Assembly: GCF_002368395.1 (NCBI RefSeq)
Contig: NZ_AP018254.1
Location: forward strand, 1-64,000
Source of the DNA: Calothrix sp. NIES-3974
Lineage (GTDB): Bacteria; Cyanobacteriota; Cyanobacteriia; Cyanobacteriales; Nostocaceae
Direction: 5' to 3'
DNA length: 64,000 nt
Below are positions 37,689 through 45,823 of this stretch, one piece after another. The position numbers were made by a program, and so were the translations under genes. How positions within the stretch are numbered: position 1 is the first letter of the stretch; every line of letters begins with the position of its first letter. The notes below the pieces were generated by a model. The model saw nothing but the letters and a program-made list of their open reading frames with translations, ran no database searches and was not told the origin of the DNA.

Positions 37689-38098
37689 GGGGGTGTGGCG
37701 GAATGGTAGACGCTACGGACTTAAGTAAATTGAGCCTTGTTAGAGAAATTTGACAAGTGAATGCTCTCAAACTCAGGGAAACCTAAGTTTTTAAACGTCA
37801 GTAAGTTTAGAAATATGGCAATCCTGAGCCAAGTCCCAGAAACTGTAAATAAACTAGAAAGTAAACTATTTCAATAAAAATTCTTGAGATATGTACTTTC
37901 GGGTTATTGCCTGACTGGGAAAGGTGCAGAGACTCGACGGGAGCTACCCTAACGTCAAGACGAGGGTAAAGAGAGAGTCCAATTCTCAAAACCCAGTTAA
38001 TTTTCAGTAATTAACTGTACGGTAGTAGTGAAAGCTACAGGAGAATGAAAATCCGTTGACCTTAAACGGTCGTAAGGGTTCAAGTCCCTTCACCCCCA
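37689..38098 (+). tRNA. trnL-UAA: tRNA-Leu(UAA), interrupted by a group I intron
   Basis: Exon 1 (37689-37722) runs from GGGGGTG to ACGGACTT; exon 2 (38048-38098) runs from AAAATCCGT to CACCCCCA. Joined, they give a 7-bp acceptor stem (GGGGGTG/CACCCCC), the anticodon stem ACGGA/TCCGT with loop CTTAAAA (anticodon UAA), a class II variable arm and the T arm AAGGG-TTCAAGT-CCCTT. The intron splits the anticodon after U34, exactly as in other cyanobacteria and plastids. CCA is not encoded beyond the discriminator A. Confidence 0.97.
37723..38047 (+). ncRNA. Group I intron in tRNA-Leu(UAA)
   Basis: 325 nt. Recognisable group I core: AATTGAGCC near the 5' end, CTCAGGGAAACCT (P, J4/5 region), GGCAATCCTGAGCC (Q), GGTGCAGAGACTCGACGGGAGC (R) and GTCAAGACGAGGGTAAAGAGAGAGTCC (S region); it ends in G before exon 2. 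It has no homing endonuclease gene. The segment between Q and R (about 37835-37910) is the normally variable P6b region. Confidence 0.96.
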
Positions 38099-38599
38099 TC
38101 TGTATCTCTGTATTAATGTTTTAGGGCTGACGCAAAAGAAACGCCACTGCCTTATTACGTAGTTTGTTTCCCACAGGATGCGATCGCGAAGTAACTTTTC
38201 ACGTAGCAAGCTTGTTGCTCTCGCAGTGTACACCGCAGGTGTTGTCTTTTGAAAACGCCGCTCTACGTGCGTCTTGTGCAAAAATACTGCGATTGCTTCC
38301 CGAAACTGTGTTTCGGTCGCTGCGGACAAATCTTCTTTGGGTAAGTCCTGTGTTTTTCAAACTGGATTGTTGTATCCACTGGAATTTATGATTCGATAGG
38401 TTTCTGGAAGATTACAACTTACGTAACCGATATTCAGTAAATACCGAAATCAATCCTTAACAATTAAAGTTGTGCAGAGTCAGATTTATCAAATTTGTGT
38501 AAAAAAATACTGATTTTGCCATAACTTTATTGATGCTATTCCATCCCAGAGTTAAGCTGATAAAACAAAGCACAAGGGAATGGATTGGTAAGAGCGAAA
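38099..38599. other. Intergenic region with REP-like segments
   Basis: No gene seen. Around 38175-38330 it holds repeat-like pieces (GCGAAGTAAC, ACGTAGCAAGCTTGTTGC, GTACACCGCAGGTG) that resemble decayed REP palindromes. Confidence 0.4.
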
Positions 38600-39946
38600 A
38601 TGAGCCGGAATCAATTGCTACACGCTCATGGTCATCCGCACACTTATAACTCAATTCGTAGACATCTGGAGTTGCAGACTGTACAGGAAAAAATTTATGA
38701 TTTTCTCCTCAGTTGCGTCAAAACTCGAGAACCAGATAAGGTTTTGCAAGAATTTGAGCGGATATTTTTGGGTGCATTAACAGGTCATGGTTCACAATAT
38801 GTACCGGATTTATATTCCGTTTTATCAGAAAAGGATGAACGGGAGTATCACCATACTTTAAAAAGATGTTGTTATATATTAATTAATAACTGGGAAGGTG
38901 TGAGAAAACACCAATCCTACATTCAGGATTTAATTGCTTTATTTCAAAATTTTCCAATTACCGATTTAACTAATGTATCAAGCAAACAGAAAAAAATCTT
39001 TTATATTTGGTTAAAAAACTTTATTCAAAGTCAGGACTATCAAGAATTACTATTATTTTCCCAGCGTCATGATGAGCATCATCAGAATGCATGGATTGGA
39101 CGTTATACATCTTACTTGCTGTTTGAGCAATCTGTGAATCAGAATAATCCCCGGGAACAACAGGAAGCAGCTCGGAAATTAGCCAAAAATCTCAAAGATA
39201 AGTTCAAATTTGAACTGGCAATGTATATTGCTCGCTCCCAGTCTAGCTCATCAACTATTAATCGCTATCGTAATCCAACAGTTCTGGGGGATAACGTTTT
39301 AAGATTAATTAAAGCAATAGTGGTCAAGAAAGGTATTTTCAGTTACGAAAATATTGCTAATATATTTTTACAACAAACTCAGCATCAGACCCTAAAATCC
39401 TTCAAAATTAGCCTAGAGAAATATTTGGTTTTTTCTGTTCAGCACCCAGAAACTGTATCTGCTTTAAAACAGCAACTAACAGAAAAATTAGCTACTTGGA
39501 AGCCGGAATATGATAATAGAAAGATAGACAAAGATTTAATATTGAGGGTTTGCAACCGTGTAATTGATTGTCTCACAACAGAAAATAGTCGGGAACCATC
39601 CCAGTTATTTATCATGTTGTTATCTCAAGGGAATTCCCTGACCTTGGTGATTGTGTTATTGAAACTTGTTTTAATTAGTCGTCATAGTCGTAGTCATCTA
39701 AATTTGCGAATTGCTAATTTAATTCGCTATTACAACCAATTTCCGGAACATGAATGTCAGTGGGTAATTAATTTTCTGGAAATTTTTAATATTACCTTTG
39801 CCATTTACGCTGACAATGTTGAATATAATTTGATTCGGATGCAGGGAGAAATCCAGCCATCTCCACCCTTTGAAAATGAAATGAATTTGGATGGCTATCG
39901 CGTATTTTCCCAGCTACGTAAGGATATGGAATCGACTTCTGGTTAA
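38600..39946 (+). CDS. Conserved-looking hypothetical protein, helical
   Basis: About 448 residues from ATG at 38600 (GGTAAGAG precedes it). There is no signal peptide, membrane helix or motif I can name; the sequence is Leu/Gln/Lys-rich with regular helices, like an alpha-solenoid. His-rich start (LLHAHGHPHTYN). Its stop codon overlaps the stop of the convergent YbhN-like gene by 4 bp. I believe similar proteins exist in other filamentous cyanobacteria, but give no function. Confidence 0.75.
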   Translation: MSRNQLLHAHGHPHTYNSIRRHLELQTVQEKIYDFLLSCVKTREPDKVLQEFERIFLGALTGHGSQYVPDLYSVLSEKDEREYHHTLKRCCYILINNWEGVRKHQSYIQDLIALFQNFPITDLTNVSSKQKKIFYIWLKNFIQSQDYQELLLFSQRHDEHHQNAWIGRYTSYLLFEQSVNQNNPREQQEAARKLAKNLKDKFKFELAMYIARSQSSSSTINRYRNPTVLGDNVLRLIKAIVVKKGIFSYENIANIFLQQTQHQTLKSFKISLEKYLVFSVQHPETVSALKQQLTEKLATWKPEYDNRKIDKDLILRVCNRVIDCLTTENSREPSQLFIMLLSQGNSLTLVIVLLKLVLISRHSRSHLNLRIANLIRYYNQFPEHECQWVINFLEIFNITFAIYADNVEYNLIRMQGEIQPSPPFENEMNLDGYRVFSQLRKDMESTSG

Positions 39947-40875
39947 GTTTGGTTGGTTTCGTCTTGGGACAAACGTTCATCTAGGGAAGCTAGTCCTGCG
40001 CCCATGCTTTCCGCAATAATACTTATGAGCCTGTATAAACCAACAGCAGCGATGATGAGGGCAGGGGAAAAGCGGTGTCTTAATAACAGGATTGCTGTAG
40101 CTTCAAATACACCGATACCTCCGGGTGCGCCAGGCACAATAAAGCCCAGTAACCAGGATAAACTGAAAGTTGCTATTAGTACAGGAATTTGGCGGATTGG
40201 CAAGGGAGCGATCGCAAAAATGGTCAAGATAAAACCGCTACCACGCAGGAGTAAAAATCCAAATTCACCTATTAGGGGACGGAGGGGGTATCGCTGGATT
40301 CGATAGGTATTCTGGGGATTTGTTTCTGCTTTGCTACCTTTGATTTTTTGGGCCAAATTGACGACACGATTCAGGAAAAAAGGGTGGATACCGATTAAAA
40401 TCCCTGCTAATGCGACACACTGTAGTAGCAGAAATAGGAGGTTTGCTCCCATGAGTGCCAATGGTCTACCCAGTAGCACCACCGTAATTAAGGCTGCTGC
40501 GGCCATTAATAGGGGTTCCAGGATAACGCTTAAGGTGGCGATACTGACGGGTATTTCGGCATTTTTAGCCGCCACAATGCGTCCGTAGTGGTGCCAAACA
40601 TTACCCGGTAGATATTTAGCAATATTGGTTTTCAGATAAACGATGACAAACTCAGGGCTATGAACGGATTGATTGAGACTATGCAAAATCCAAGTCCAAA
40701 TCCATCCAGCCCAAATATGGGCCATTAAAGTCACACCCGTCGCGATCGCCAAAATACCCCAACCCGCAGCATCGATTCTGACGCTAGCGACTTCACTCCA
40801 ATTATCCTTTAAGGCTTTAGCCACAAAGAATAGGGTTCCCCCAAAAATTAAACAGCGTCCGATTTTTTTAAGCAT
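39943..40875 (-). CDS. YbhN/UPF0104-type membrane protein (lysyl-PG synthase TM domain family)
   Basis: 310 residues with about eight membrane helices. The family signature GFIVPGAPGGIGVFEATAILL is complete, as is HHYGRIVAA earlier. These proteins share the flippase-like membrane domain of lysylphosphatidylglycerol synthase but lack its catalytic domain; they are thought to move or sense lipids. The ATG lies 8 bp inside the end of larC, so both are in one transcript, though a shared function is not obvious. Confidence 0.85.
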   Translation of the reverse strand: MLKKIGRCLIFGGTLFFVAKALKDNWSEVASVRIDAAGWGILAIATGVTLMAHIWAGWIWTWILHSLNQSVHSPEFVIVYLKTNIAKYLPGNVWHHYGRIVAAKNAEIPVSIATLSVILEPLLMAAAALITVVLLGRPLALMGANLLFLLLQCVALAGILIGIHPFFLNRVVNLAQKIKGSKAETNPQNTYRIQRYPLRPLIGEFGFLLLRGSGFILTIFAIAPLPIRQIPVLIATFSLSWLLGFIVPGAPGGIGVFEATAILLLRHRFSPALIIAAVGLYRLISIIAESMGAGLASLDERLSQDETNQT

Positions 40876-42304
40876 GGGTATTATGATTGTACCAAGATTG
40901 GAGGGCGATTCGGTGAACTTCTCGCCAAGGTAAATTGTGATCGCGGGCTATTTTTGCGCAATCCTCGTATTCGGGTTGGATATTGGTAATAGTTGGTATT
41001 TTGGATGTTTTTTGGTGATTTTGCCAAGCGACTTTGACACTAATTAAACCGTATTCGGTGGGTACTTGCTGAATTTCCCGATGTAATCGAGTTCGTTGTT
41101 GGAAGGAGTGACGAATACCGATAGTGGTGGTTTCCTGGAATAAAATATCCTCACATAAAGAGATATCTGAGGGTCGGCAAATCACAGTTAACAGAAAACC
41201 TGGACGGGATTTTTTCATCCCAATGGCTTGGGTAAATACATCTAGTGCTCCTGCTGCGAAAAGTCGATCAAACAAATAACCAATGGCTTGGGGGTTGAGG
41301 TCATCAATTTGGGTTTCGAGGACAGCAATGGTTTCCTCCTCTGGAGATGGTTTGGGGGAATGGTCATGTTCTTGATCCCCATGACTATGATGGTGGTGAT
41401 GATGGTCATGGGTGTGATGATTGGGGAAATTGTGATGTTTTTGCTCCCCATGAATATGGTGATGGTCATGGGTATGATGGGTTGTGTGGTTCAAAGTTGT
41501 TGTTCCCAATTCTTTTGCATCAGTCACACCTAACCACATCCGCAAAATATTCGGAAGCGGTAGATTCAAACTTCCCGCACCTAAACCAATCTGTTTGATG
41601 CGCATGGGGGGAGGTGAACCAAATTCCTGTGCTAGGGTAGTAGCGATCGCGGCTCCGGTGGGTGTAACTAATTCCCGGTCAATACCGTTACTGTATACCT
41701 GACAGCCCCGCATTTCCCACAATTTTAACACTGCTGGTACTGGTACGGGCATCAATCCGTGGGCTGCGCGTACTATCCCTCCCCCCGTCGGGAAAGCAGA
41801 ACAATAAATCATCGGTAAACCTTGGGGAGTGGTATCGATCCCCAACCAATCTAAACCCAAACAGGTTCCGACTATATCCACAATTGCATCTACCGCTCCT
41901 ACTTCATGGAAATGGACTTTTTCCGGTGCGATTCCATGTACTGCACCCTCTGCTACAGCTAATTGGTGAAAAACTGCTAAACTCCAAGCTTCAGCTTGGG
42001 GTGGAAGTTTGGCATTCCGAATCATGGTAGCGATTTCCGGTAAATGCCGTGTCCCTCCGTGGTGATGGTGGTAATGTTCATGATGGTGTGTATGATTTAA
42101 CTCCCTAACATCCACATTTACTTTCGTCGCGGCTTGACCATTACGCTGCACTACTTCCACCTGCAAACGAAATTCACCATCAATTCCGAGACGATACAGA
42201 TTTTCTCTTAAGTAATCCACCGGAACACCCAAGTTAACTAATGCACCCAGGCACATATCTCCAGAAATTCCCGTAGGACATTGGAGGTAGATGAGTTTAG
42301 ACAT
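40868..42304 (-). CDS. larC: LarC, nickel-pincer cofactor nickel-insertion protein
   Basis: About 478 residues from ATG at 42304 (MSKLIYLQCPTGISGDMCLG). LarC inserts Ni into the pincer nucleotide cofactor of lactate racemase-type enzymes. The family core (HFHEVGAVDAIVDIVG; SAFPTGGGIVR; ETQIDDLNP) is intact. Two very His-rich segments are present, one near residue 75 (HTHHHEHYHHHHGG) and a longer one near residue 290, probably for Ni storage. No larA, larB or larE is in the window. The 5' leader holds a 7-bp tandem repeat. Overlaps the next gene by 8 bp. Confidence 0.93.
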   Translation of the reverse strand: MSKLIYLQCPTGISGDMCLGALVNLGVPVDYLRENLYRLGIDGEFRLQVEVVQRNGQAATKVNVDVRELNHTHHHEHYHHHHGGTRHLPEIATMIRNAKLPPQAEAWSLAVFHQLAVAEGAVHGIAPEKVHFHEVGAVDAIVDIVGTCLGLDWLGIDTTPQGLPMIYCSAFPTGGGIVRAAHGLMPVPVPAVLKLWEMRGCQVYSNGIDRELVTPTGAAIATTLAQEFGSPPPMRIKQIGLGAGSLNLPLPNILRMWLGVTDAKELGTTTLNHTTHHTHDHHHIHGEQKHHNFPNHHTHDHHHHHHSHGDQEHDHSPKPSPEEETIAVLETQIDDLNPQAIGYLFDRLFAAGALDVFTQAIGMKKSRPGFLLTVICRPSDISLCEDILFQETTTIGIRHSFQQRTRLHREIQQVPTEYGLISVKVAWQNHQKTSKIPTITNIQPEYEDCAKIARDHNLPWREVHRIALQSWYNHNTHA

Positions 42305-42320
42305 GGTTATGGAGGAGAAT

Positions 42321-42349
42321 ACAGGATACAGGATACAGGATACAGGAGA
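42321..42349. repeat. 7-bp tandem repeat (ACAGGAT)n, STRR
   Basis: Four units of ACAGGA(T/G) in the leader of larC, between the divergent larC and Sua5-type genes. Confidence 0.95.
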
Positions 42350-42451
42350 TGGGGGTATATTACGTATTCCCATGAAAGTGCCTCAAATAAAAGGCTACAT
42401 CATAATCACACTTTGATTACAAGCGTTTTGAAATCATGTTTTCCTCAAATT

Positions 42452-43120
42452 ATGGCAAAAATAATTTCAGTTCATCCTGATAATCCTCAAAACCGGAGAA
42501 TAGAAGAAGTAAAACAAGCACTACAAAATGGTGCTGTTATGCTTTACCCGACCGATACGGTGTATGCGATTGGCTGCGATTTAAATTCCAAGTCCGCAGT
42601 TGAACGGGTACGAAAAATTAAACGTTTGGCGAATGAAAAACCGTTGACATTTTTGTGTCCATCACTTTCTAATGTGGCAACCTATGCATTTGTCAAAGAT
42701 TATGCCTATAAAGTGATGAAGCGATTGGTTCCAGGTCCCTACACGTTTTTATTACCAGCAACTAAATTGGTTCCTCGGTTGGTGCAAGCTCCGAAACGGA
42801 AAACTACAGGAATTCGAGTCCCAAACCATCAATTTTGTGCAACGCTGTTGGCAGCGCTGCAAAATCCGATTATCTCGACTTCGGCAAAATTATCACCGAA
42901 TTTGTGGGATGAGGATGAGTACGAAGATATCGATGATGAGTATATGTCTAATTGTACACGAATCGAGCTTTTTGATGGTTTTGACGGGATTGTGGATTTG
43001 ATTATTGATACTGGAGAGGAACCCCGAACCGAGGTTTCCACGATTTTAGATTTGACAGATGAACCTGCACAAGTCATCCGTCGTGGTCTGGGTTGGGAAA
43101 AAGCACAAATGTGGTTATGA
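42452..43120 (+). CDS. L-threonylcarbamoyladenylate synthase-like (Sua5/YciO/YrdC)
   Basis: 222 residues from ATG at 42452 (MAKIISVHPDNP). The YrdC fold is clear: GAVMLYPTDTVYAIGCD, KRLANEKPLTFLC, VPGPYTFLLPA, TTGIRVPNH and STSAK. Family members make the threonylcarbamoyl-AMP used for t6A at position 37 of tRNA; this one looks like the YciO subgroup, whose exact role is less settled. The frame continues upstream through the STRR tract, but that part is not conserved in character. Confidence 0.88.
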   Translation: MAKIISVHPDNPQNRRIEEVKQALQNGAVMLYPTDTVYAIGCDLNSKSAVERVRKIKRLANEKPLTFLCPSLSNVATYAFVKDYAYKVMKRLVPGPYTFLLPATKLVPRLVQAPKRKTTGIRVPNHQFCATLLAALQNPIISTSAKLSPNLWDEDEYEDIDDEYMSNCTRIELFDGFDGIVDLIIDTGEEPRTEVSTILDLTDEPAQVIRRGLGWEKAQMWL

Positions 43121-43544
43121 TTTGCCCTGGGGGAGAATAATTTTCTCAATTCAGTGTAAAAAAGGCCGCAGATCCAGTTGGCGAATTGGCATAGTCCAAA
43201 TCGCCTAGTTCAAGATAGTTGAATATTGACAAAATGATTTTACCGTCAACGTTTGAGGTCTTTCGAGGAGTGTATGATGGGGTGTGTGACAGTCGGGATC
43301 GAGTTGCGATCGCAGAAACCGACACATCGAGATAACAGTAATTTTGAGGAGTTCCTTAAAGTTATAAACATGAGGGAAACAAAAAATAGACACCGCAAAT
43401 CTACTAGGTGTAAATGTTGAAATAGACCCAGCTATCAATTCCGTATTGAACAGCAAATAACAGGCTCAAACAGAATAAAAGGTACGTCTATCTCTCAGTT
43501 CCCTCACTCGTTGTGAAGGTGCGATCTCCCAGGAACTAAACATC
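43121..43544. other. hetZ upstream region
   Basis: 424 bp presumed to hold the hetZ promoter. I looked for an NtcA box (GTA-N8-TAC) and a DIF1-like TCCGGA and found no convincing copy of either. One HIP1-type GCGATCGC occurs near 43308. Confidence 0.45.
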
Positions 43545-44804
43545 ATGAAAGCCAACTTAGCCAATCTACCAGTTACTTCCCCTACCTTAACCACCGTTAA
43601 CCACACCCCGACTGCGACTGAATCTAGTGTTTACCGTTACGTAGACGCGCAAAACACAGATTCTCATACAGATGAATTAGTAGATTTGATTTATCACGAA
43701 ATTAAATCTCAAGTCAATGCCTCACCTGCGGGTGTGAAAGCGATCGCCGAACGCATCGCCAAAGAAGTCACCAGAATTTGCGATAAAAGTGCGCGGATTC
43801 AAACTTCAGGTCAAGCTAATTCGTGGCAATTAACACTTGCTCGTCACCGGATGCAAAAATGTCTACGCTACTATCAATTGGGTTCCCAGCGAGGTCGCGT
43901 AGAATTACATAGTAGTTTAGGTTCTATAGTTTATCGCCATATTTCCGTACCAGGAACCCAATTAGGGTTTGATGGGCGTTATAGTTTAATTGAAGATTTT
44001 CTTCAAGCATTTTATATTGAAGCTATTAAAGCTTTTCGTCGCGAAAACGAGTTAGCGGAAGATTATACCCCCCGCACCCGGTTACAATTAGCCGAATACA
44101 TGGCATTTACAGAACAGTATGCCAAACGGCGGATTAATTTACCAGGCGGTTGCAATCAGCAGTTAATTATCTTGCGAGCGCAAGGTTTTAGTCGTCGCCA
44201 ACCCCAGGAAACAACCGTGGATTTTGAAGCCGCAGTTGAGTCAGCCAAAACCGAAGATGGGGAAGCTTACCAACGCAGTTCCACGGTACAGCAGTTGCGA
44301 TCGCAGATGGTTTCCCAAAATCACCACGATATCGCCGAAGATTCAGAACGCGATCGCGTTATCTCGGAATTGATTAAATATCTGGAAGTGCAAGGACAGC
44401 AAGATTGCATTGATTATCTGACTTTAAAAATGCAAGACCTATCCGCACCAGAAATCGATCAAATCCTCGGCTTAACCAGTCGTCAACGGGATTACTTACA
44501 GCAACGGTTTAAATATCATGTGGAAAAGTTCGCCCGTACCCATGAATGGCAATTGGTTCATCAATGGTTAGGTGCAGGTTTAGACCAAAAACTTGGTTTA
44601 TCCTCCCACCAATGGGAACGGTTCGTCAATCAGCTTAACGAGCAACAACGGCAAATTCTCAATTTGAAAGCCGAACAACACAGCGATCAAATTATTGCCA
44701 AAACCGTTAAATGTACTCCTAAGCAGTTACAAAAACGCTGGACGCAGCTACTGGAAATGGCTTGGTCTATTCGTAATGGTAATACGGAAATGCAAACGGG
44801 TTAG
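43545..44804 (+). CDS. hetZ: Heterocyst differentiation protein HetZ
   Basis: 419 residues. It matches HetZ throughout, including the blocks ERIAKEVTRICDKSARIQ, MQKCLRYYQLGSQRGRVELH, RQRDYLQQRFKYHVEKFA and the C-terminal HTH-like KTVKCTPKQLQKRW. HetZ is an early DNA-binding regulator of heterocyst formation acting with HetR. The middle to late part (DCIDYLTLKMQDLSAPEIDQ) looks like a sigma-region-4-type helix-turn-helix. In Anabaena hetZ is followed by patU genes; none is adjacent here. ATG at 43545 with AGGA upstream. Confidence 0.85.
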   Translation: MKANLANLPVTSPTLTTVNHTPTATESSVYRYVDAQNTDSHTDELVDLIYHEIKSQVNASPAGVKAIAERIAKEVTRICDKSARIQTSGQANSWQLTLARHRMQKCLRYYQLGSQRGRVELHSSLGSIVYRHISVPGTQLGFDGRYSLIEDFLQAFYIEAIKAFRRENELAEDYTPRTRLQLAEYMAFTEQYAKRRINLPGGCNQQLIILRAQGFSRRQPQETTVDFEAAVESAKTEDGEAYQRSSTVQQLRSQMVSQNHHDIAEDSERDRVISELIKYLEVQGQQDCIDYLTLKMQDLSAPEIDQILGLTSRQRDYLQQRFKYHVEKFARTHEWQLVHQWLGAGLDQKLGLSSHQWERFVNQLNEQQRQILNLKAEQHSDQIIAKTVKCTPKQLQKRWTQLLEMAWSIRNGNTEMQTG

Positions 44805-44909
44805 TTCTTGATCAAGTATGGATATTTTCATCCTAACCTATTTGGTATATTTATTTTCCGTTAATCCATCCTAGTAACAATTCTATGCTCGCAATCATTA
44901 ATATCCCTA

Positions 44910-44946
44910 CTATCTCCAGATAGATTTCCCATCTTTCTGGAGATAG
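44910..44946. terminator. Strong hairpin downstream of hetZ
   Basis: CTATCTCCAGA (44910-44920) pairs perfectly with TCTGGAGATAG (44936-44946), 11 bp, 15-nt loop. It lacks a T tract, so a 3'-end stabiliser is as likely as an intrinsic terminator. Confidence 0.55.
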
Positions 44947-45110
44947 AGAGGGAGTGGATTCAATCCTGATTGCAGTACCCAATTAACCAACCAGCAAATA
45001 TATAAATTAAGTGAATATTTTTCCGATTTTTTCCAACCTGGTAAGGCTACTTATCAGGTTGAACTATTTACCGCAGAAGATGTCAACTATCAACCAATAC
45101 AGTTCAGTTA

Positions 45111-45202
45111 TATCGATTCTCTTGTACTTTGCAATAAATGTGAAACTAGAATAATCAACGGTTACAGCCCTTGATATGTAGCAAGCATTAGCGTAAACGA
45201 TA
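45111..45202. mobile_element. 92-bp insertion flanked by TTA
   Basis: Absent from copy 1, where GTTAGACTT is continuous. Ends are TATCG and CGATA, flanked by TTA at 45108-45110 and 45203-45205. No coding capacity. Confidence 0.6.
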
Positions 45203-45262
45203 TTAGACTTAAAAGCCTGATTATTGGGTAGGTTAGGTTGAAGAATGTAGAGGCAGAGCCTA

Positions 45263-45455
45263 GTACCACGCGGCGTAAATACGCCTACCTTTTTCCTCGT
45301 ACCCATGCTCCGCATAGATGCGGAATCTACGAAGCTCCTACCTCGTGAATGAATGAAGGCAGTAGCCCTCGCTGACTGAGTGACCACGCAGAGCATAGTC
45401 ACTAGATAAAAGTTGTGACTAACTTAATACTCGGTTTATTTCCGCCAACCTGTAC
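45263..45455. mobile_element. 193-bp MITE-like element with TA target site
   Basis: Absent from copy 1. It is flanked by TA at 45261-45262 and 45456-45457. The ends are imperfect inverted repeats: left GTACCACGCGGCGTAAATA and right (reversed) GTACAGGTTGGCGGAAATA. The TA duplication suggests mobilisation by an IS630-type transposase, but the ends differ from those of the IS630 element at 8706. Inside is another REP hairpin (AGTGACCACGC / GCATAGTCACT). Confidence 0.75.
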
Positions 45456-45648
45456 TAGGCTGTGTACCTTGTGCCTTTTTTGGGGTCGCAAATTCATGCA
45501 CAAACCGTGACCACAAACTTGTTCCAATACTGCGGCTGTTGATCCATATGGGGAAGCTCTGTTTCCTGATTTGAGGCAAAGCCTCGTGGAATGCATCCCC
45601 ACGCGGAGCATAGGGACGAGATAAAAAAGAATGCGACAGATGAATTTT

Positions 45649-45675
45649 GTAAAGACGTAGCAATGCTACGTCTCA
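45649..45675. repeat. GTAGAGACG-family palindrome, TAGCAATGCTA core
   Basis: GTAAAGACG and CGTCTCATTGAC arms around TAGCAATGCTA; same subfamily as 25637 and 50048. Followed by a GTTAACCGTTAAC tract. Confidence 0.85.
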
Positions 45676-45823
45676 TTGACAATCCTTACCAGTCAACTAT
45701 CAACTGTTAACCGTTAACCCGATTTTCCCCCATCAAAGCTGGCTAGCCCTTGTTTCCACGAGCAAAATAGTGAGATATTAGTTAGATGTTAAAGTTTGTT
45801 ACGTTAAACTACAGGAGCCAGGT

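Larger units (their letters stand above)
45095..45622. repeat. Dispersed repeat, copy 2 (with two insertions)
   Basis: Same repeat as 34400-34639 but expanded by two inserts (45111-45202 and 45263-45455). Outside these, the match to copy 1 is high, including the TGTGCCTTTTTTGGGG block and the final hairpin ending ACGAGAT. Confidence 0.88.

Noticed and set aside
43205-43456. 83-codon minus-strand frame upstream of hetZ
   Set aside because: Overlaps the expected hetZ promoter, no start signal, amino-acid pattern not protein-like.
43121-43544. NtcA or DIF1 sites before hetZ
   Set aside because: No good GTA-N8-TAC or TCCGGA match at a suitable place.
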